A program made the translations under genes and the position numbers. A stretch of DNA of 64,000 bases from an uncultured Chlorobiaceae bacterium. GTDB taxonomy: Bacteria > Bacteroidota > Chlorobiia > Chlorobiales > Chlorobiaceae. Each line of letters opens with the position of its first letter. Position 1 is the stretch's first letter. The notes beneath the pieces were generated by a model, which saw nothing but the letters and a program-made list of their open reading frames with translations, searched no databases and was not told the DNA's origin. Below are positions 1 through 8,942 of the stretch, one piece after another. The DNA lies in NCBI GenBank assembly GCA_903836465.1, contig CAILRB010000035.1:1-64000 (forward strand). Direction: 5' to 3'.

Positions 1-244
1 GAATTGTATGAAAATAATGTTTGTTGCGTACTCTCTGAAGTGACTATATTCGGCTGAAGGGGTTGCATAAATATCGAGTCTTATTTATTGACTTAAGCAC
101 CAATAATATAAGCGATTACGATATTTTTTGCCCCCTTTTTTTATTGTTTTGATGAATAATTCAGGTTATTAAACTTAGTAAAAACGATTTTGCTGGTTGC
201 GTTCGTGCTTTTTTGAGTATTTTTGCGGAAAGCGACCTGCAATT

Positions 245-496
245 ATGGAAAAATTGTTTCAGATATTCAGTTCCAGCGTTCAAGCTGTGGATGCCTCTTT
301 TCGACGATATCTGTGGTATGATATCGACTGGAAAAACAGGCTGATAGCGATTACAGGGGCCAGAGGTGCGGGTAAGACCCCTCTGCAGCTCCAGTACATC
401 AAGGAAACATTTTGCAAAAAATATACGCAGTGTCTTTTGCAAACCGTTAACCAGACCATTGAAAGTGATTTTCCTGCCGTTGCAAGAGTTGATTGA
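245..496 (+). pseudogene. AAA ATPase N-terminal fragment (AAA_14/DUF4143-like)
   Basis: Only the first 83 residues of what looks like an AAA_14-type ATPase remain. An intact P-loop (GARGAGKT) sits near residue 39, preceded by the usual helical lead-in (sequence beginning MEKLFQIF) and followed by a strand-helix stretch, then a stop. Full members of this family are about 380-450 residues with a C-terminal DUF4143 domain, and nothing of that domain is visible downstream. The ATG at 245 is preferred to the upstream ATG at 197 because family similarity starts here. Another frame after the stop, up to about 617, keeps 30-40 residues of protein-like sequence (SLSYELASIAFLFQG), possibly a second remnant. 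I read this as a dead gene. Confidence 0.5.
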
Positions 497-625
497 ACTT
501 GTTGTAAAAAGCCATAGAGTCCAAAATAATAAAATGCGGGGCAGGGAAGACCGCAGCCTTTCCTACGAACTGGCCAGCATTGCCTTTCTCTTTCAGGGTG
601 CCGAGAGAACCATGTAGTCGAAACA

Positions 626-748
626 TTATTTGGTAAACAATATTTCTTTGTGACGGGTAAAAAGATCTAAAAATTCTCCATTAAGCTTTGCCAGCTTTTT
701 GTTAAACTCTTCGTTTTCTTCAGTCAATGCAAGGGTTTTCTTGTTCAT
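626..748 (-). other. Small charged ORF, 40 residues, unrecognised
   Basis: A short minus-strand reading frame starts MNKKTLALTEENEEF and continues with a lysine/glutamate/leucine-rich, probably helical pattern to a TAA. I recognise no family. An in-frame stop lies two codons upstream of the ATG, so it is either a real small protein or the 3' scrap of a decayed gene. It lies in the eroded stretch between the ATPase fragment and the DUF4258 remnant, where I see nothing else between about 620 and 880. Confidence 0.2.
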
Positions 749-880
749 AACATTTCAATCAGAGCGGGTACAGTGTCAAACTATTGACCAATTCAATGAT
801 TTTATGAGCTGCATGAACTGGCTCCAAACCCGAAATGTCAACTTGGAGAGTTTAAGGCTGAGCAGTGTGACACAAAAAAT

Positions 881-1099
881 TCACGCGGCTACCGTCGATA
901 ACGCATAAACCTTTTTCGCGTATGTATTGGCAGTAGCAACATCACCTGACTGGAGTGCCTCTCGCACCCTGTCGAGTTTTAACGCATCATCAAGAGTGAT
1001 ATAAGGCGCCCAGCCATCTTCAGAATCAATAATTTCGATTTCTACTTCGGCAGCATAGTTACCTGCACGAACAAACTTTGTATGTTTTCTGGTATTCAT
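881..1099 (-). CDS. Small hypothetical protein paired with a DUF4258 remnant
   Basis: A 72-residue acidic protein beginning MNTRKHTKFVRAGNYAAEV. The middle (EIEIIDSEDGWAPYITLDDA) and a helical C-terminus resemble the small proteins encoded directly downstream of DUF4258 genes in many bacteria, which I infer to be antitoxin-like partners. The start codon overlaps the TGA of the upstream DUF4258 frame (ATGA), a coupling typical of toxin-antitoxin operons. A GGAGGAAAAG ribosome site precedes the ATG. The reading frame is intact although its partner is damaged, so it may be an orphan antitoxin. The function is inferred only from context. Confidence 0.55.
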   Translation of the reverse strand: MNTRKHTKFVRAGNYAAEVEIEIIDSEDGWAPYITLDDALKLDRVREALQSGDVATANTYAKKVYALSTVAA

Positions 1100-1266
1100 C
1101 TTTTCCTCCTGGTAAAATTATTGGCCCATTTATCAGGATCTGGCCGATAGGCAGTTATAAGCACGGCTGGTGATAGTTTGCCACTGGCGATTCCCCAAAC
1201 AACATGAACAGGTTGCCTGTTTTTATCCTCTTGCAACACAAGCACACACGGACGCTCGTCACCGTA
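1096..1266 (-). pseudogene. DUF4258 protein, C-terminal remnant
   Basis: The minus-strand frame from 1266 to the TGA at 1096 reads YGDERPCVLVLQEDK, then HVVWGIA, then ITAYRPDPDKWANNF. This is the conserved C-terminal half of DUF4258 (RelE/BrnT-like fold) proteins. A TAA immediately upstream (1267-1269) cuts it off, and I could not find a continuous N-terminal half, so frameshift plus decay is likely. It was probably the toxin partner of the 72-residue gene that it overlaps. Between about 1270 and 1385 I see nothing coding. Confidence 0.55.
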
Positions 1267-1385
1267 TTAGCCAATTCAATCCACAATTTAATCGAGTCTA
1301 AAGATGGAACAGATACCTGAAATTAAATCCATTCAAACCGCAGACAACAAACTTTATCCGTCAAACTCTTTTTGAGGAGATCAAG

Positions 1386-1874
1386 TCAGTGAGTCAGGGC
1401 AAAATCGATAACATTTTGGCTGAGCCAAATGCCGTGCTCGCGCATCCGGCTTATTGCATCAGCCATTGATACTTGATACCCCCTGGATTTTGCCTTGAGC
1501 AGTACGCCGATAGCACCGGTAACATTCAGGTTTGACAAACGAGCCGCACGCCTGCCAAGTATTTCATCAATGCAGACCAGATTGATGCCAAGCTGTAAGG
1601 CCGTTTGTATGACCGACGCTTCTCCGCTATCGAGCGTGTTTTGCAGATAGGGCATGAGCGCCATTGGCTCAGGGCTAATGTCTAACCAGGATGCCTGCTC
1701 AAACACCTCGACCCCAAAAGCATCACGACCACCAGCCCTGATTTCTTTGGCCACCTCATAGGGCACAACTACCCTTGAATACAGACAACGAAGTACGTCA
1801 AGATTGCCGGTTGCGGCGGTCAATGCAATAAGCGGTGTGGTGTTGATAACAACCACTTTAGCTTGATCAGGCAT
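1386..1874 (-). CDS. DUF3368 PIN-domain protein (VapC-like toxin)
   Basis: 162 residues from the ATG at 1874 (MPDQAKVVVINTTPLIAL). DUF3368 proteins are PIN-fold nucleases, and the N-terminal NTTPLIAL strand corresponds to the first catalytic acidic position, with Asn in place of the usual Asp. Central LDSGEASVIQTA and CIDEILGRRAA segments carry the conserved acidic residues. The start chosen here overlaps the end of the UPF0175 gene by 8 bases, the standard arrangement for this pair; the longer frame to 1913 would run deep into the antitoxin gene. It likely acts as an RNase toxin neutralised by its neighbour. The family call is firm; the activity is inferred. Confidence 0.8.
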   Translation of the reverse strand: MPDQAKVVVINTTPLIALTAATGNLDVLRCLYSRVVVPYEVAKEIRAGGRDAFGVEVFEQASWLDISPEPMALMPYLQNTLDSGEASVIQTALQLGINLVCIDEILGRRAARLSNLNVTGAIGVLLKAKSRGYQVSMADAISRMREHGIWLSQNVIDFALTH

Positions 1875-2115
1875 TGCTGACATCCTGGGCAAGTTCATTC
1901 TGATCCAAATCAATCATTGGTACACCGTACCGGTGCAGATCAGCAAGAAATTCGATTCTGCTCATCCCAATAAACGCAGCAGCCATTCCCGACGACAGCC
2001 GGTTCATTTCAAAAAGTTTGATCGCCATTGCCAGTTTGGCCTCTTTTATGAATTGCTGCGGTGTGCAGTGTGCTGCATCAGGCAGATTGTTTGGCACTTC
2101 AAGAAGGAGTTGCAT
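1867..2115 (-). CDS. UPF0175 family antitoxin-like protein
   Basis: An 82-residue helical protein. FIKEAKLAMAIKLFEMNRLSSG is the signature UPF0175 helix, and GMAAAFIGMSRIEFLADLHR is a helix-turn-helix-like segment. UPF0175 genes commonly precede DUF3368 or PIN genes and are taken to be the DNA-binding antitoxin. An 8-base overlap with the downstream DUF3368 gene supports co-translation. A purine-rich AAGAAGGAG site lies inside the first codons and a short upstream region, 2116-2285, holds no gene and presumably the promoter. Confidence 0.8.
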   Translation of the reverse strand: MQLLLEVPNNLPDAAHCTPQQFIKEAKLAMAIKLFEMNRLSSGMAAAFIGMSRIEFLADLHRYGVPMIDLDQNELAQDVSNA

Positions 2116-2285
2116 GGTTTTCTATGGTACACATGATTAGGAGCCCCTGATTGGTGAAAGCCAACCAATAGTCAAGAAACACATTTTTAACGAAAAAAGA
2201 ACCGATTTTATTTTTAAGCATTTTTTTCAGCGTTCGGATTGATCCGTGAAATTATGGTATGGCACCTGGAATGATGATGTTGATA

Positions 2286-2810
2286 TCAGCGAATATGAAC
2301 TCCAGACGAAGTGTCCTCCACACCAACAATATCAATCTCTTTCATGATTCGATCGGTCTCTGTCAACGAGACGATGATGCGCTGGTAATGGCGGACATCC
2401 TCAAAGCTGAGTTTGCGGCTTTTGCGGTCTTTGAGCCACTTTTGGGCGGGCTGGTAGCCGCCGATGTAGAATTCCCATGCGATTGATGGGACACCATCGA
2501 AATACTGGGTTTCGTTGATGTACACTTTATCGTCCTGATAGTGCAGTTTGTCCACCATGTTATCTCCGCTGACGGGATAGCTGGTCAAGCGCTGGTCAAC
2601 GGTCGGGCTTTCGAGCAGGTGGAGCGCACGCAGTTCGCTGCCAAGAGCGACGAGTTGCCGGAAGGTTTGCTGATCTTTTGGGTATGGTACTCTTGGGAAG
2701 TCGATCTTCAGGAACTCTTTGTATTTCTCGCGGTAGCTCGGGCTGTGCAGCACGGCGTAGATATAGTTTTGTTTTTTATAGTAACTTGTTTCCCAGAAAA
2801 AATTACTAAA
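2286..2810 (-). pseudogene. Type ISP restriction-modification enzyme, C-terminal fragment
   Basis: This minus-strand frame contains YIYAVLHSPSYREKYKEFLK, then DFPRVPYP, and ends VSLTETDRIMKEIDIVGVE. These are hallmarks of the C-terminal specificity domain of type ISP (single-chain helicase-methyltransferase) restriction enzymes, normally over 1000 residues. The frame stays open to about 2810, with recognisable sequence (YYKKQNYIYAVLH) before the first in-track ATG, so the fragment is the tail of a longer gene. The rest is missing because the SDR gene begins at 2825 on the other strand. A deletion junction must lie near 2810-2825. Confidence 0.65.
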
Positions 2811-2824
2811 AGGTCAGCAGTAAC

Positions 2825-3610
2825 ATGCCAAAAACAGTCGTCATAACCGGCAGCAGCAGGGGCATAGGCTTTGGCCTTGCCTGTCGCTTTCTTGAGAGAG
2901 GGTTTAACGTGGTGCTTAACGGCAGTTCTCCTGAAAGTACTCGTAAAGCCATGGAGCGGCTTACGGGTTATCGTGAGCATCTGATCGCTGTTTCCGCCGA
3001 TATCAGCAGCAGCGAGGGAATTATCCATCTCTATGATGAGGCGGTCAGCCATTTTGGGCGTGTTGATATCTGGATCAACAATGCGGGCATTGGCCATGAA
3101 ATGCGTAACGCATGGGAGGTTGACTCTAACGAACTCAGCCAGGTACTGAGGGTCAATCTTGACGGAGTGGTGTCGGGCACGATTATTCCTTTCCAGCGCA
3201 TGAAAGAGCAGGGCGGGGGGAAGATTTTCAATATGGAGGGGCTTGGCAGTGACGGCTTTATGCTTGATGGTATGACCATTTACGGCACAACCAAAAGTGC
3301 GCTCACCTATTTTACCCGCTCTTTTGCCCATGAGGCTCGCGGCACTGCAGTGCAGATAGGGACGATCAGTCCCGGGATGGTGGTGACCGACATGCTTCGC
3401 CGAACGGTCAGTGACGGTTCTCCTGAAAGCCTCAAAAAACAGCAATTTTTCAATATCATGGCTGATGATGTTGCGACTGTTGCCGCTTTTCTTACCGAAA
3501 AAATTCTTGCTGCGACCGCTCAATCTCCAAGAATACGATGGCTTACCAAACCAAGAATGGCAGGCAAGATTCTTATGGCGCCTTTCAGGAGAAGGAACTT
3601 CTTTTCCTGA
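2825..3610 (+). CDS. SDR oxidoreductase, NYC1/NOL (chlorophyll b reductase)-like
   Basis: A 261-residue short-chain dehydrogenase. The Rossmann motif TGSSRGIG is at residues 8-15, NNAGIG near residue 88, and the catalytic pair YGTTK near residue 155. The segment MEGLGSDGFMLDGMTIYGTT followed by a PGMVVTDM block matches what I remember of the plant chlorophyll b reductases NYC1 and NOL, which reduce the C7 formyl group of chlorophyll b to hydroxymethyl. It converges with a 7-hydroxymethyl-chlorophyll-reductase-like gene only 12 bases away, which strengthens a pigment role. The substrate here is inferred; a C7-modified bacteriochlorophyll or intermediate is the natural guess. No room for a terminator is left between the two genes. 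Confidence 0.7.
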   Translation: MPKTVVITGSSRGIGFGLACRFLERGFNVVLNGSSPESTRKAMERLTGYREHLIAVSADISSSEGIIHLYDEAVSHFGRVDIWINNAGIGHEMRNAWEVDSNELSQVLRVNLDGVVSGTIIPFQRMKEQGGGKIFNMEGLGSDGFMLDGMTIYGTTKSALTYFTRSFAHEARGTAVQIGTISPGMVVTDMLRRTVSDGSPESLKKQQFFNIMADDVATVAAFLTEKILAATAQSPRIRWLTKPRMAGKILMAPFRRRNFFS

Positions 3611-3622
3611 AGCTCTCTTCTT

Positions 3623-4867
3623 TCAAAGGGGAAGCGAGTATTCTTCAAGGATAACCCTGACATGCTGGGGAACCAGCTTTTCAAGGAGTTCCGGATGGCG
3701 GAATTTGAGGTAGTAGTAATGCCTGATCAGATGAAAATCAACCGAATAGTGGGCAAACCCTACCCCTTTCGGTCCTATGATACCCAGCACACCCGCAAGG
3801 ATATGGCCAAGCCAAAGGGGAATCCTGCTTTTTGAAGAATATTCTTTTTTCTCTGCCTTCATGCTTTCGATGATACGTTTCGTGGTGTTCTGGACAAACG
3901 AGTGGCACTCCCATTTGCCGGTTTCAGGAAAACGTTCAAGTTCAGCCTCGATAAGTTTCAGCAGTTTGCGACCGGTTTCAGTCCGTAACAGAATCCACTG
4001 CCTCTTTTGTTCCTGCAGCAGTTCTGCCCCGATATAGCCCACGGTAATGTCGGCAAGACTGTTGAGATAGTCAAAACAGCTCATACAGGCTGCGGGGAAA
4101 ATAGCGGGGTTTGAGAGCTCTTCCGGAAGGCTGAAGAAAGGAACTTTTTCAATGCGGCCGTTTTTGTGCTTGATGTGAATCCTGAAATCCTGCATGAATT
4201 CCATAAAGCAGGCGGTATCGGGCGATTGCGACATTCGTTCCAGAATCCACGGCCATTTTGAACGAGCGACATTATCGACGCAGGGAATCCCGATGGTCAG
4301 GATCTCGATCTCCCTGAGGTATTCGAAGCGCTCCTGAAAATCCCGGAGTGTGTGCAGATGACATGCTGCTCCGATGACAAGGACTTTTTTCATCCCCTGA
4401 CGATATGCGCTTTCCAGAGAGGATAACACAGGCGAGAGCACCGGTTTATTGCCTCGTGTCGCATGGATCTCCTCCAGATTTTTGGCCAGGACAGGTTGAG
4501 AGAAAAAATGGTGGCCAGGTGTGTGCTGCAGCGACACAACTCCGTCCACAAGCTTCTCTTCAAAAGCTCTCATAGCCATTCGGGTAATGATGCCGTTCCA
4601 CTGCGAACCGGGTAAGGGATTTTTCAGTTGAGCAGTAAAGCGGTCAATCGTTATGCCAAAACGCATTTCCACCGGATCATCAAGACGTCGTTCCCGTCCG
4701 AACAGCTTTTTCTCCCTCTCGCCCAGCCATCCATTTTTAAATACACAGCTTTTGATGCTTTGCTCAACCGGCCATGCCTGAATGGAACAAAGACCGCATG
4801 AACTGCAAAGCCCGTTTTCCCGCTCCTTTTGTTCCTTTTCAGGGTTGGCTGTTTCAATGCTGCTCAT
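3623..4867 (-). CDS. BciB/HCAR-like FrhB-family iron-sulfur flavoprotein
   Basis: 414 residues of the coenzyme F420 hydrogenase beta subunit family. Cluster ligands visible are CSSCGLC at the N-terminus followed by KSCVF, then GAACHL, GIPCVDN and [20 protein letters not shown]. The C-terminal block [19 protein letters not shown] matches the tail of plant 7-hydroxymethyl chlorophyll a reductase and of BciB, the 8-vinyl chlorophyllide reductase of some green sulfur bacteria and cyanobacteria. It differs from both in the first 20 residues (shorter, charged) and in the loop after the first cysteines. It could therefore be BciB itself or a paralogue acting at C7. The adjacent NYC1-like SDR favours the second reading; I leave the symbol blank. 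Confidence 0.7.
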   Translation of the reverse strand: MSSIETANPEKEQKERENGLCSSCGLCSIQAWPVEQSIKSCVFKNGWLGEREKKLFGRERRLDDPVEMRFGITIDRFTAQLKNPLPGSQWNGIITRMAMRAFEEKLVDGVVSLQHTPGHHFFSQPVLAKNLEEIHATRGNKPVLSPVLSSLESAYRQGMKKVLVIGAACHLHTLRDFQERFEYLREIEILTIGIPCVDNVARSKWPWILERMSQSPDTACFMEFMQDFRIHIKHKNGRIEKVPFFSLPEELSNPAIFPAACMSCFDYLNSLADITVGYIGAELLQEQKRQWILLRTETGRKLLKLIEAELERFPETGKWECHSFVQNTTKRIIESMKAEKKEYSSKSRIPLWLGHILAGVLGIIGPKGVGFAHYSVDFHLIRHYYYLKFRHPELLEKLVPQHVRVILEEYSLPL

Positions 4868-4957
4868 GGTGTTTTTGATGAAGATTTCATTGCCCGCGTC
4901 TGCGACTGAAATCGCAAGGTGGTTGATGTTCAGGTAACGAGCAGAAGAGGTAATGTC

Positions 4958-6379
4958 TTATCGAAACAGGTCAAGATCATTGGCCATAAGGCACATGATG
5001 GTTTCGCGTGACTCCACAATGCGCTCAACCAGATCGGGGCGGCAGAGGAGCCTGAACTTTTTGGTGTACCGCTCAAAGGCGAGAATAAAGTCTGACTGAA
5101 AGACCGACTCATGCAGATCATCAAACCGGACATACTCCGACGTACACTGCAGGGCGTAGTGAATGTGCTCCGAGCGTGTCGGGTAAACCCGAAGCTCTTT
5201 CAGGTCGGCGTAATCGAAAATATCCTTCTTTGAGGGCGGATCAATCAGCACCTCATGACCGTGCAGCCCGAGATGGTAGCGTTTGTTGAGAAACTCACAG
5301 ATCTCCAGCTCCATCTTGCGGCGCATTTTGTTGTCAGCGTTGTAGATAAACCACCGCTCATCCTCTTTGGAGGAGTCGCTCAGATAGGGTTGTACTGTTA
5401 TTGCTCTTTTGTAGACTCGTCGCCTGAGGATATCATCAAGCAGGGCAGAGACTGGATGATCTTTCTCCGGCAGCAGTTGTTTCAGTTCATGCAGCACCCG
5501 GTCATCGGCATTCCCGTAAAACAGCTCACGCAAGGCTGCTGGCGAGAGCATCCCTTCACTGGCAATATCCTGCAACAGCCTGCGGAGCATGGCCGAGAGC
5601 GCCCGGCTGGTATGGTGCCAGTAGACATTGCGCATCATCATGTACTTCGCAAACATCAGGCTCTCCAGCGGCGCAATACCCTTTTCTGTAATGGCAAACC
5701 GCTCGCGCTGCGGGTCGGGCACAAACGACTCAATCAGCCGATCAATATCAATACTCCCGTAAGGAATATTACAGTGGTGCGCGTCACGCATGAGGTAGTC
5801 CATCTTGTCAGGGTCGAGCGTGCCGCTGATGAGCTTGCTGAAGCGCGTTTTGCCCACAATCAGTTCAATAACCGATTCGGGAGATACCTTCCACTCATCA
5901 TGCAGAATTTCAGCAATCGTCGGAACTCCGGGATGTTGCTCATAGATAAAGTACTTGCAAAGCTCTTCATGATGCGAGAAGACCGGCTCGTTGCCGAACT
6001 GGGGAATCTGCTCCTCAATGATGTGGGCATGGGGAAAGTGGCCAATATCGTGCAAAAGCGAAGCCGAAAGCAGCACCCGGCAGTTGTGGTCATCAAACCG
6101 GAACTGCTCATCCTGAAGGCTCTGGGCTAAAGGGCTCGTCAACATGCGCTGCAAAATCAGCTTCATCAGATGATAGACCCCGATCGAGTGCTCAAATCGT
6201 GTGTGCGTTGCCCCAGGGTAGACCTGCTGCGAGAACGAGAGCTGCCGAATCCCCTTGAGGCGCAGAAACGAAGGGTGCGACAGGATTTTTTTCAGCGGTC
6301 CGCTCAGGGGGATGTGGCCCCAGATCGGGATACGAATAAATCCGCCGTCAGATTGAAAAAGCAGGTGTTCGGCTATCAT
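4958..6379 (-). CDS. HD-superfamily phosphohydrolase (COG1078 type)
   Basis: 473 residues. The HD metal site is intact: a GATHTRFEHSIGVYHL block near residue 58, then HDIGHFPHAH near residue 112 and the later LDPDKMDYLMRDAHH block. These are the landmarks of the dNTPase-like COG1078 family, whose members hydrolyse nucleotides or remain uncharacterised. It lies downstream of the methyltransferase gene on the same strand with a 91-base gap, so co-transcription is possible. Nothing suggests a specific substrate. Confidence 0.85.
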   Translation of the reverse strand: MIAEHLLFQSDGGFIRIPIWGHIPLSGPLKKILSHPSFLRLKGIRQLSFSQQVYPGATHTRFEHSIGVYHLMKLILQRMLTSPLAQSLQDEQFRFDDHNCRVLLSASLLHDIGHFPHAHIIEEQIPQFGNEPVFSHHEELCKYFIYEQHPGVPTIAEILHDEWKVSPESVIELIVGKTRFSKLISGTLDPDKMDYLMRDAHHCNIPYGSIDIDRLIESFVPDPQRERFAITEKGIAPLESLMFAKYMMMRNVYWHHTSRALSAMLRRLLQDIASEGMLSPAALRELFYGNADDRVLHELKQLLPEKDHPVSALLDDILRRRVYKRAITVQPYLSDSSKEDERWFIYNADNKMRRKMELEICEFLNKRYHLGLHGHEVLIDPPSKKDIFDYADLKELRVYPTRSEHIHYALQCTSEYVRFDDLHESVFQSDFILAFERYTKKFRLLCRPDLVERIVESRETIMCLMANDLDLFR

Positions 6380-6470
6380 GGGGGCGCTCAGGTTTTATGG
6401 GGTTGAACTAGAAGATACGCAAGAAAGGGCGGGCGACAAATTTTGGAAAGAGTGCTGCGAAGTATGTTGC

Positions 6471-7388
6471 TCAGTTCGGCCTTCTCCCATCGAACCGAAC
6501 GGTTAAAATACTCAACGGCCAGTCGCAGATGACGGTATGATCTCTTTTGCCGGTAGCAATCTCCGCAATAAGATCAAGCTCCAGTTCGCTGTAAAATTTT
6601 CGGGCGGAAATAAGTCCGTCCAAGGCAAATGAAGGAATGCACTGTATGCTTGCCATGAGGGGGACGCCGCCAGTGAGCAGAATGCTGCGGTATCCATCAA
6701 TACCGACAAACGCTGTTTTTGTCTGTTGTGCTGCCTGGGCGATCATGATGGCAAGTTGACCGGGGGTGAAATGGTGGAGACTCTGGGAGATGACCATAAG
6801 GTCAAAAGAACCTTCAGGAAAGAGTGGCAGGTTGAAGGCATTGAGGAGTTGAAAGTTGACTGGCAGTTGTTTTGCTGCGGCCTGCCGGTTGCCCGCCTCA
6901 ACAAATTTCGGCACGATATCAGAGCCGGTAACAGAGATGGGCAGATTTTTTCGCAATGCCTCTTCGGCAAGTGCCAGCGCCAATCCTCCTGAGCCGCTTG
7001 CCAGTTCAAGTACCCGCATCTTTCGTTGTTCACCTGTTGTGACTTCTTCAAGAAGGGAAAGAAGCAGTTCGACATATCGGGGATAGAGCTGCATTTTATG
7101 ATTTTGACGGTCAAGCGCCAGTACCAGTTCCAGCTTTTCGGCTTCAGACAATTTGGTATCGTCCATACATTCTGTGTCTGAAGTGCGCAGTACCCTGTCG
7201 AGTAGTTCTGTCAAAAGAGAGCCCCCACCAAGTTCCCTGGATACCTTGAATCTTTCATCAAGATAACGTGACACAATGTCGTTGGTTGTGGTTTCAAGTT
7301 CCTCCATGCTTTGCCAGGAAGGAGGAAAGCTCCCTTCTGAGCGGAGGTTTTCAAGAGCCTGACTTCCAGCTTTTTTTAATTGAAGCAT
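6471..7388 (-). CDS. Class I SAM-dependent methyltransferase
   Basis: 305 residues. The SAM-binding motif I is VLELASGSGGLALALAEEA near residue 125, with an acidic motif II (ITGSDIVPKF-like, VTGSDIVPKFVEAG) and the LMVISQSLHHFTPGQL post-motif. A helical N-terminal 110 residues precede the fold. The gene follows the DUF4070 radical SAM gene by 51 bases on the same strand, and I infer that both work on the same kind of lipid or pigment substrate. No substrate signature is visible. Confidence 0.75.
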   Translation of the reverse strand: MLQLKKAGSQALENLRSEGSFPPSWQSMEELETTTNDIVSRYLDERFKVSRELGGGSLLTELLDRVLRTSDTECMDDTKLSEAEKLELVLALDRQNHKMQLYPRYVELLLSLLEEVTTGEQRKMRVLELASGSGGLALALAEEALRKNLPISVTGSDIVPKFVEAGNRQAAAKQLPVNFQLLNAFNLPLFPEGSFDLMVISQSLHHFTPGQLAIMIAQAAQQTKTAFVGIDGYRSILLTGGVPLMASIQCIPSFALDGLISARKFYSELELDLIAEIATGKRDHTVICDWPLSILTVRFDGRRPN

Positions 7389-7439
7389 GATGTAATCAGA
7401 AAGTTTTTTGTCGGCAATACCCTGCCTGAATTACAGATG

Positions 7440-8942
7440 CTATCCTGCCGCCCGTTGCGTTTCCTTCAAATGCAGTTTGCAGACCTTGCGGAAGTGGTGT
7501 CCATAGATAGCCAGCGTTATGGCATGAGGGAGAGCTCGCTGGCGGTGAAAAAAGGTCCAGATCAGCATCTTCCAGTACTGGAACCGTTCTCTGCCAACCA
7601 TGCCAAGCAGCACCGTTGAGCGCAAAAAAGCCATAAGATGACTGAAGCGGAATCTCTCTTTGGACTTCGGTGTCCGATATTCAAGCAACAGTGTCCGGAT
7701 TCTTTTATAGTACTGTTTTGGGGCATAGAGTTGCGTCATCATCTCGGTATATCCCCGGCGCAAAATTTCTATATCCATTTTTGGCACGATATTGGTATTG
7801 CTGTCGGCATTGTCACCGCTTGAGTTGTGCAGAAGACGGCCCTCTTTTTGCATCCGCTCGTACAGTCTGGTGCCGGGAAGCGCCTGAAGAATACCGACCA
7901 TCGCGGTGACAATGCCACTCTTCTGGATGAATTCAATCTGCTTCTGGAAAATCGATGGTGTGTCGCTGTCAAAACCAACGATAAAGCCGCCCTGTACCTC
8001 CATGCCTGCCTGCTGGATTCTTTTGATGTTGCCGAGCATATCCCTTGAGGTGTTGTGCTGTTTGCCGCAGGCTTCAAGGGCTGTGTTTTCAGGGGTCTCA
8101 ATGCCGATAAAGACCTGATAGAATCCTGCCTGGAACATCAGCTCCATCAGTTCTGGATCATCGGCAAGATTGATTGAGCATTCAGTATAAAGCCTGGTCG
8201 TTGTTTTGTTCTTTTTCTGCCATTCGATCAATCGGGGAAGCAGCTCTTTTTTCAGATAACTCTTGTGGGCAATGAAGTTGTCATCGACAAAAAAGATGGT
8301 GTCCTGCCATCCCATACGGTGTATTCCATCAAGTTCAGCAATAATCTGGGCGCTGTTTTTTGTGCGGATTTTATGGCCTAAAAGCGCAGTGACGTTGCAG
8401 AAATCGCATTGGTAAGGGCAGCCTCTGGAAAACTGCAGCGCCATTGAGGCGTACTTTTTTATGTCGAGCAGATTCCACTGCGGAATGGGTGTGCGGGTAA
8501 TATCAGCAAAGAGTTCTGACGAGTAGACTCTTTTTGGTGTTCCCTTATTCAAGTCATCGAGAAAGGGCTGAAGGGTAAGTTCGGCTTCGTTCAGCACAAA
8601 ATGATCGACCAAAGGGAATGCTTCGTGCTCTGATGTGAAGAGAGGCCCTCCGGCAATTACTTTCAGGCCAGCCTTGTTGCACAGGGTAATTATCTTTCGG
8701 GCGGATTCCTGTTGTACGGCCATCGCGCTTATGAACGCCATGTCGGCCCATGCTATATCTTTAAGGGTAAGGGTTGAGACATTGAGATCAACAAGTCTCC
8801 TCTGCCAGCTTTCCGGAAGCATCGAGGCTATCGTTAAAAGGCCAAGCGGCGGAAGGGAAGCCTTTTTGTTCACAAACTTCAGGGCGTGCTTGAAACTCCA
8901 GAAGGTGTCGGGAAATTCGGGGTAGATCAGAAGAATATTCAT
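7440..8942 (-). CDS. B12-binding radical SAM protein with DUF4070 (BchQ/BchR/HpnP-like)
   Basis: 500 residues. An N-terminal cobalamin-binding domain begins MNILLIYPEFPDTFWSFKHA. The radical SAM cluster motif CPYQCDFCNV (CxxxCxxC) lies near residue 175. A C-terminal DUF4070 domain follows the TIM barrel (IVGFDSDTPSIFQKQIEFI, LQALPGTRLYERM). This architecture is shared by the bacteriochlorophyll c/d/e side-chain methylases BchQ (C8) and BchR (C12) and by the hopanoid 2-methylase HpnP. In a chlorosome-bearing organism a BChl methylase or a close paralogue is the likeliest role, but sequence alone does not let me say which. Confidence 0.75.
   Translation of the reverse strand: MNILLIYPEFPDTFWSFKHALKFVNKKASLPPLGLLTIASMLPESWQRRLVDLNVSTLTLKDIAWADMAFISAMAVQQESARKIITLCNKAGLKVIAGGPLFTSEHEAFPLVDHFVLNEAELTLQPFLDDLNKGTPKRVYSSELFADITRTPIPQWNLLDIKKYASMALQFSRGCPYQCDFCNVTALLGHKIRTKNSAQIIAELDGIHRMGWQDTIFFVDDNFIAHKSYLKKELLPRLIEWQKKNKTTTRLYTECSINLADDPELMELMFQAGFYQVFIGIETPENTALEACGKQHNTSRDMLGNIKRIQQAGMEVQGGFIVGFDSDTPSIFQKQIEFIQKSGIVTAMVGILQALPGTRLYERMQKEGRLLHNSSGDNADSNTNIVPKMDIEILRRGYTEMMTQLYAPKQYYKRIRTLLLEYRTPKSKERFRFSHLMAFLRSTVLLGMVGRERFQYWKMLIWTFFHRQRALPHAITLAIYGHHFRKVCKLHLKETQRAAG

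Noticed and set aside
699-908. 69-residue plus-strand frame
   Set aside because: It has no protein-like motif and overlaps the end of the conserved 72-residue minus-strand gene.
2708-3523. Long minus-strand open frame opposite the SDR gene
   Set aside because: Its translation is low in recognisable motifs and it mirrors the SDR coding sequence; the SDR has clear family motifs, so this is a shadow frame.
5255-6130. 291-residue plus-strand frame opposite the HD protein
   Set aside because: It is antisense to the complete HD-domain gene and has no recognisable motif.
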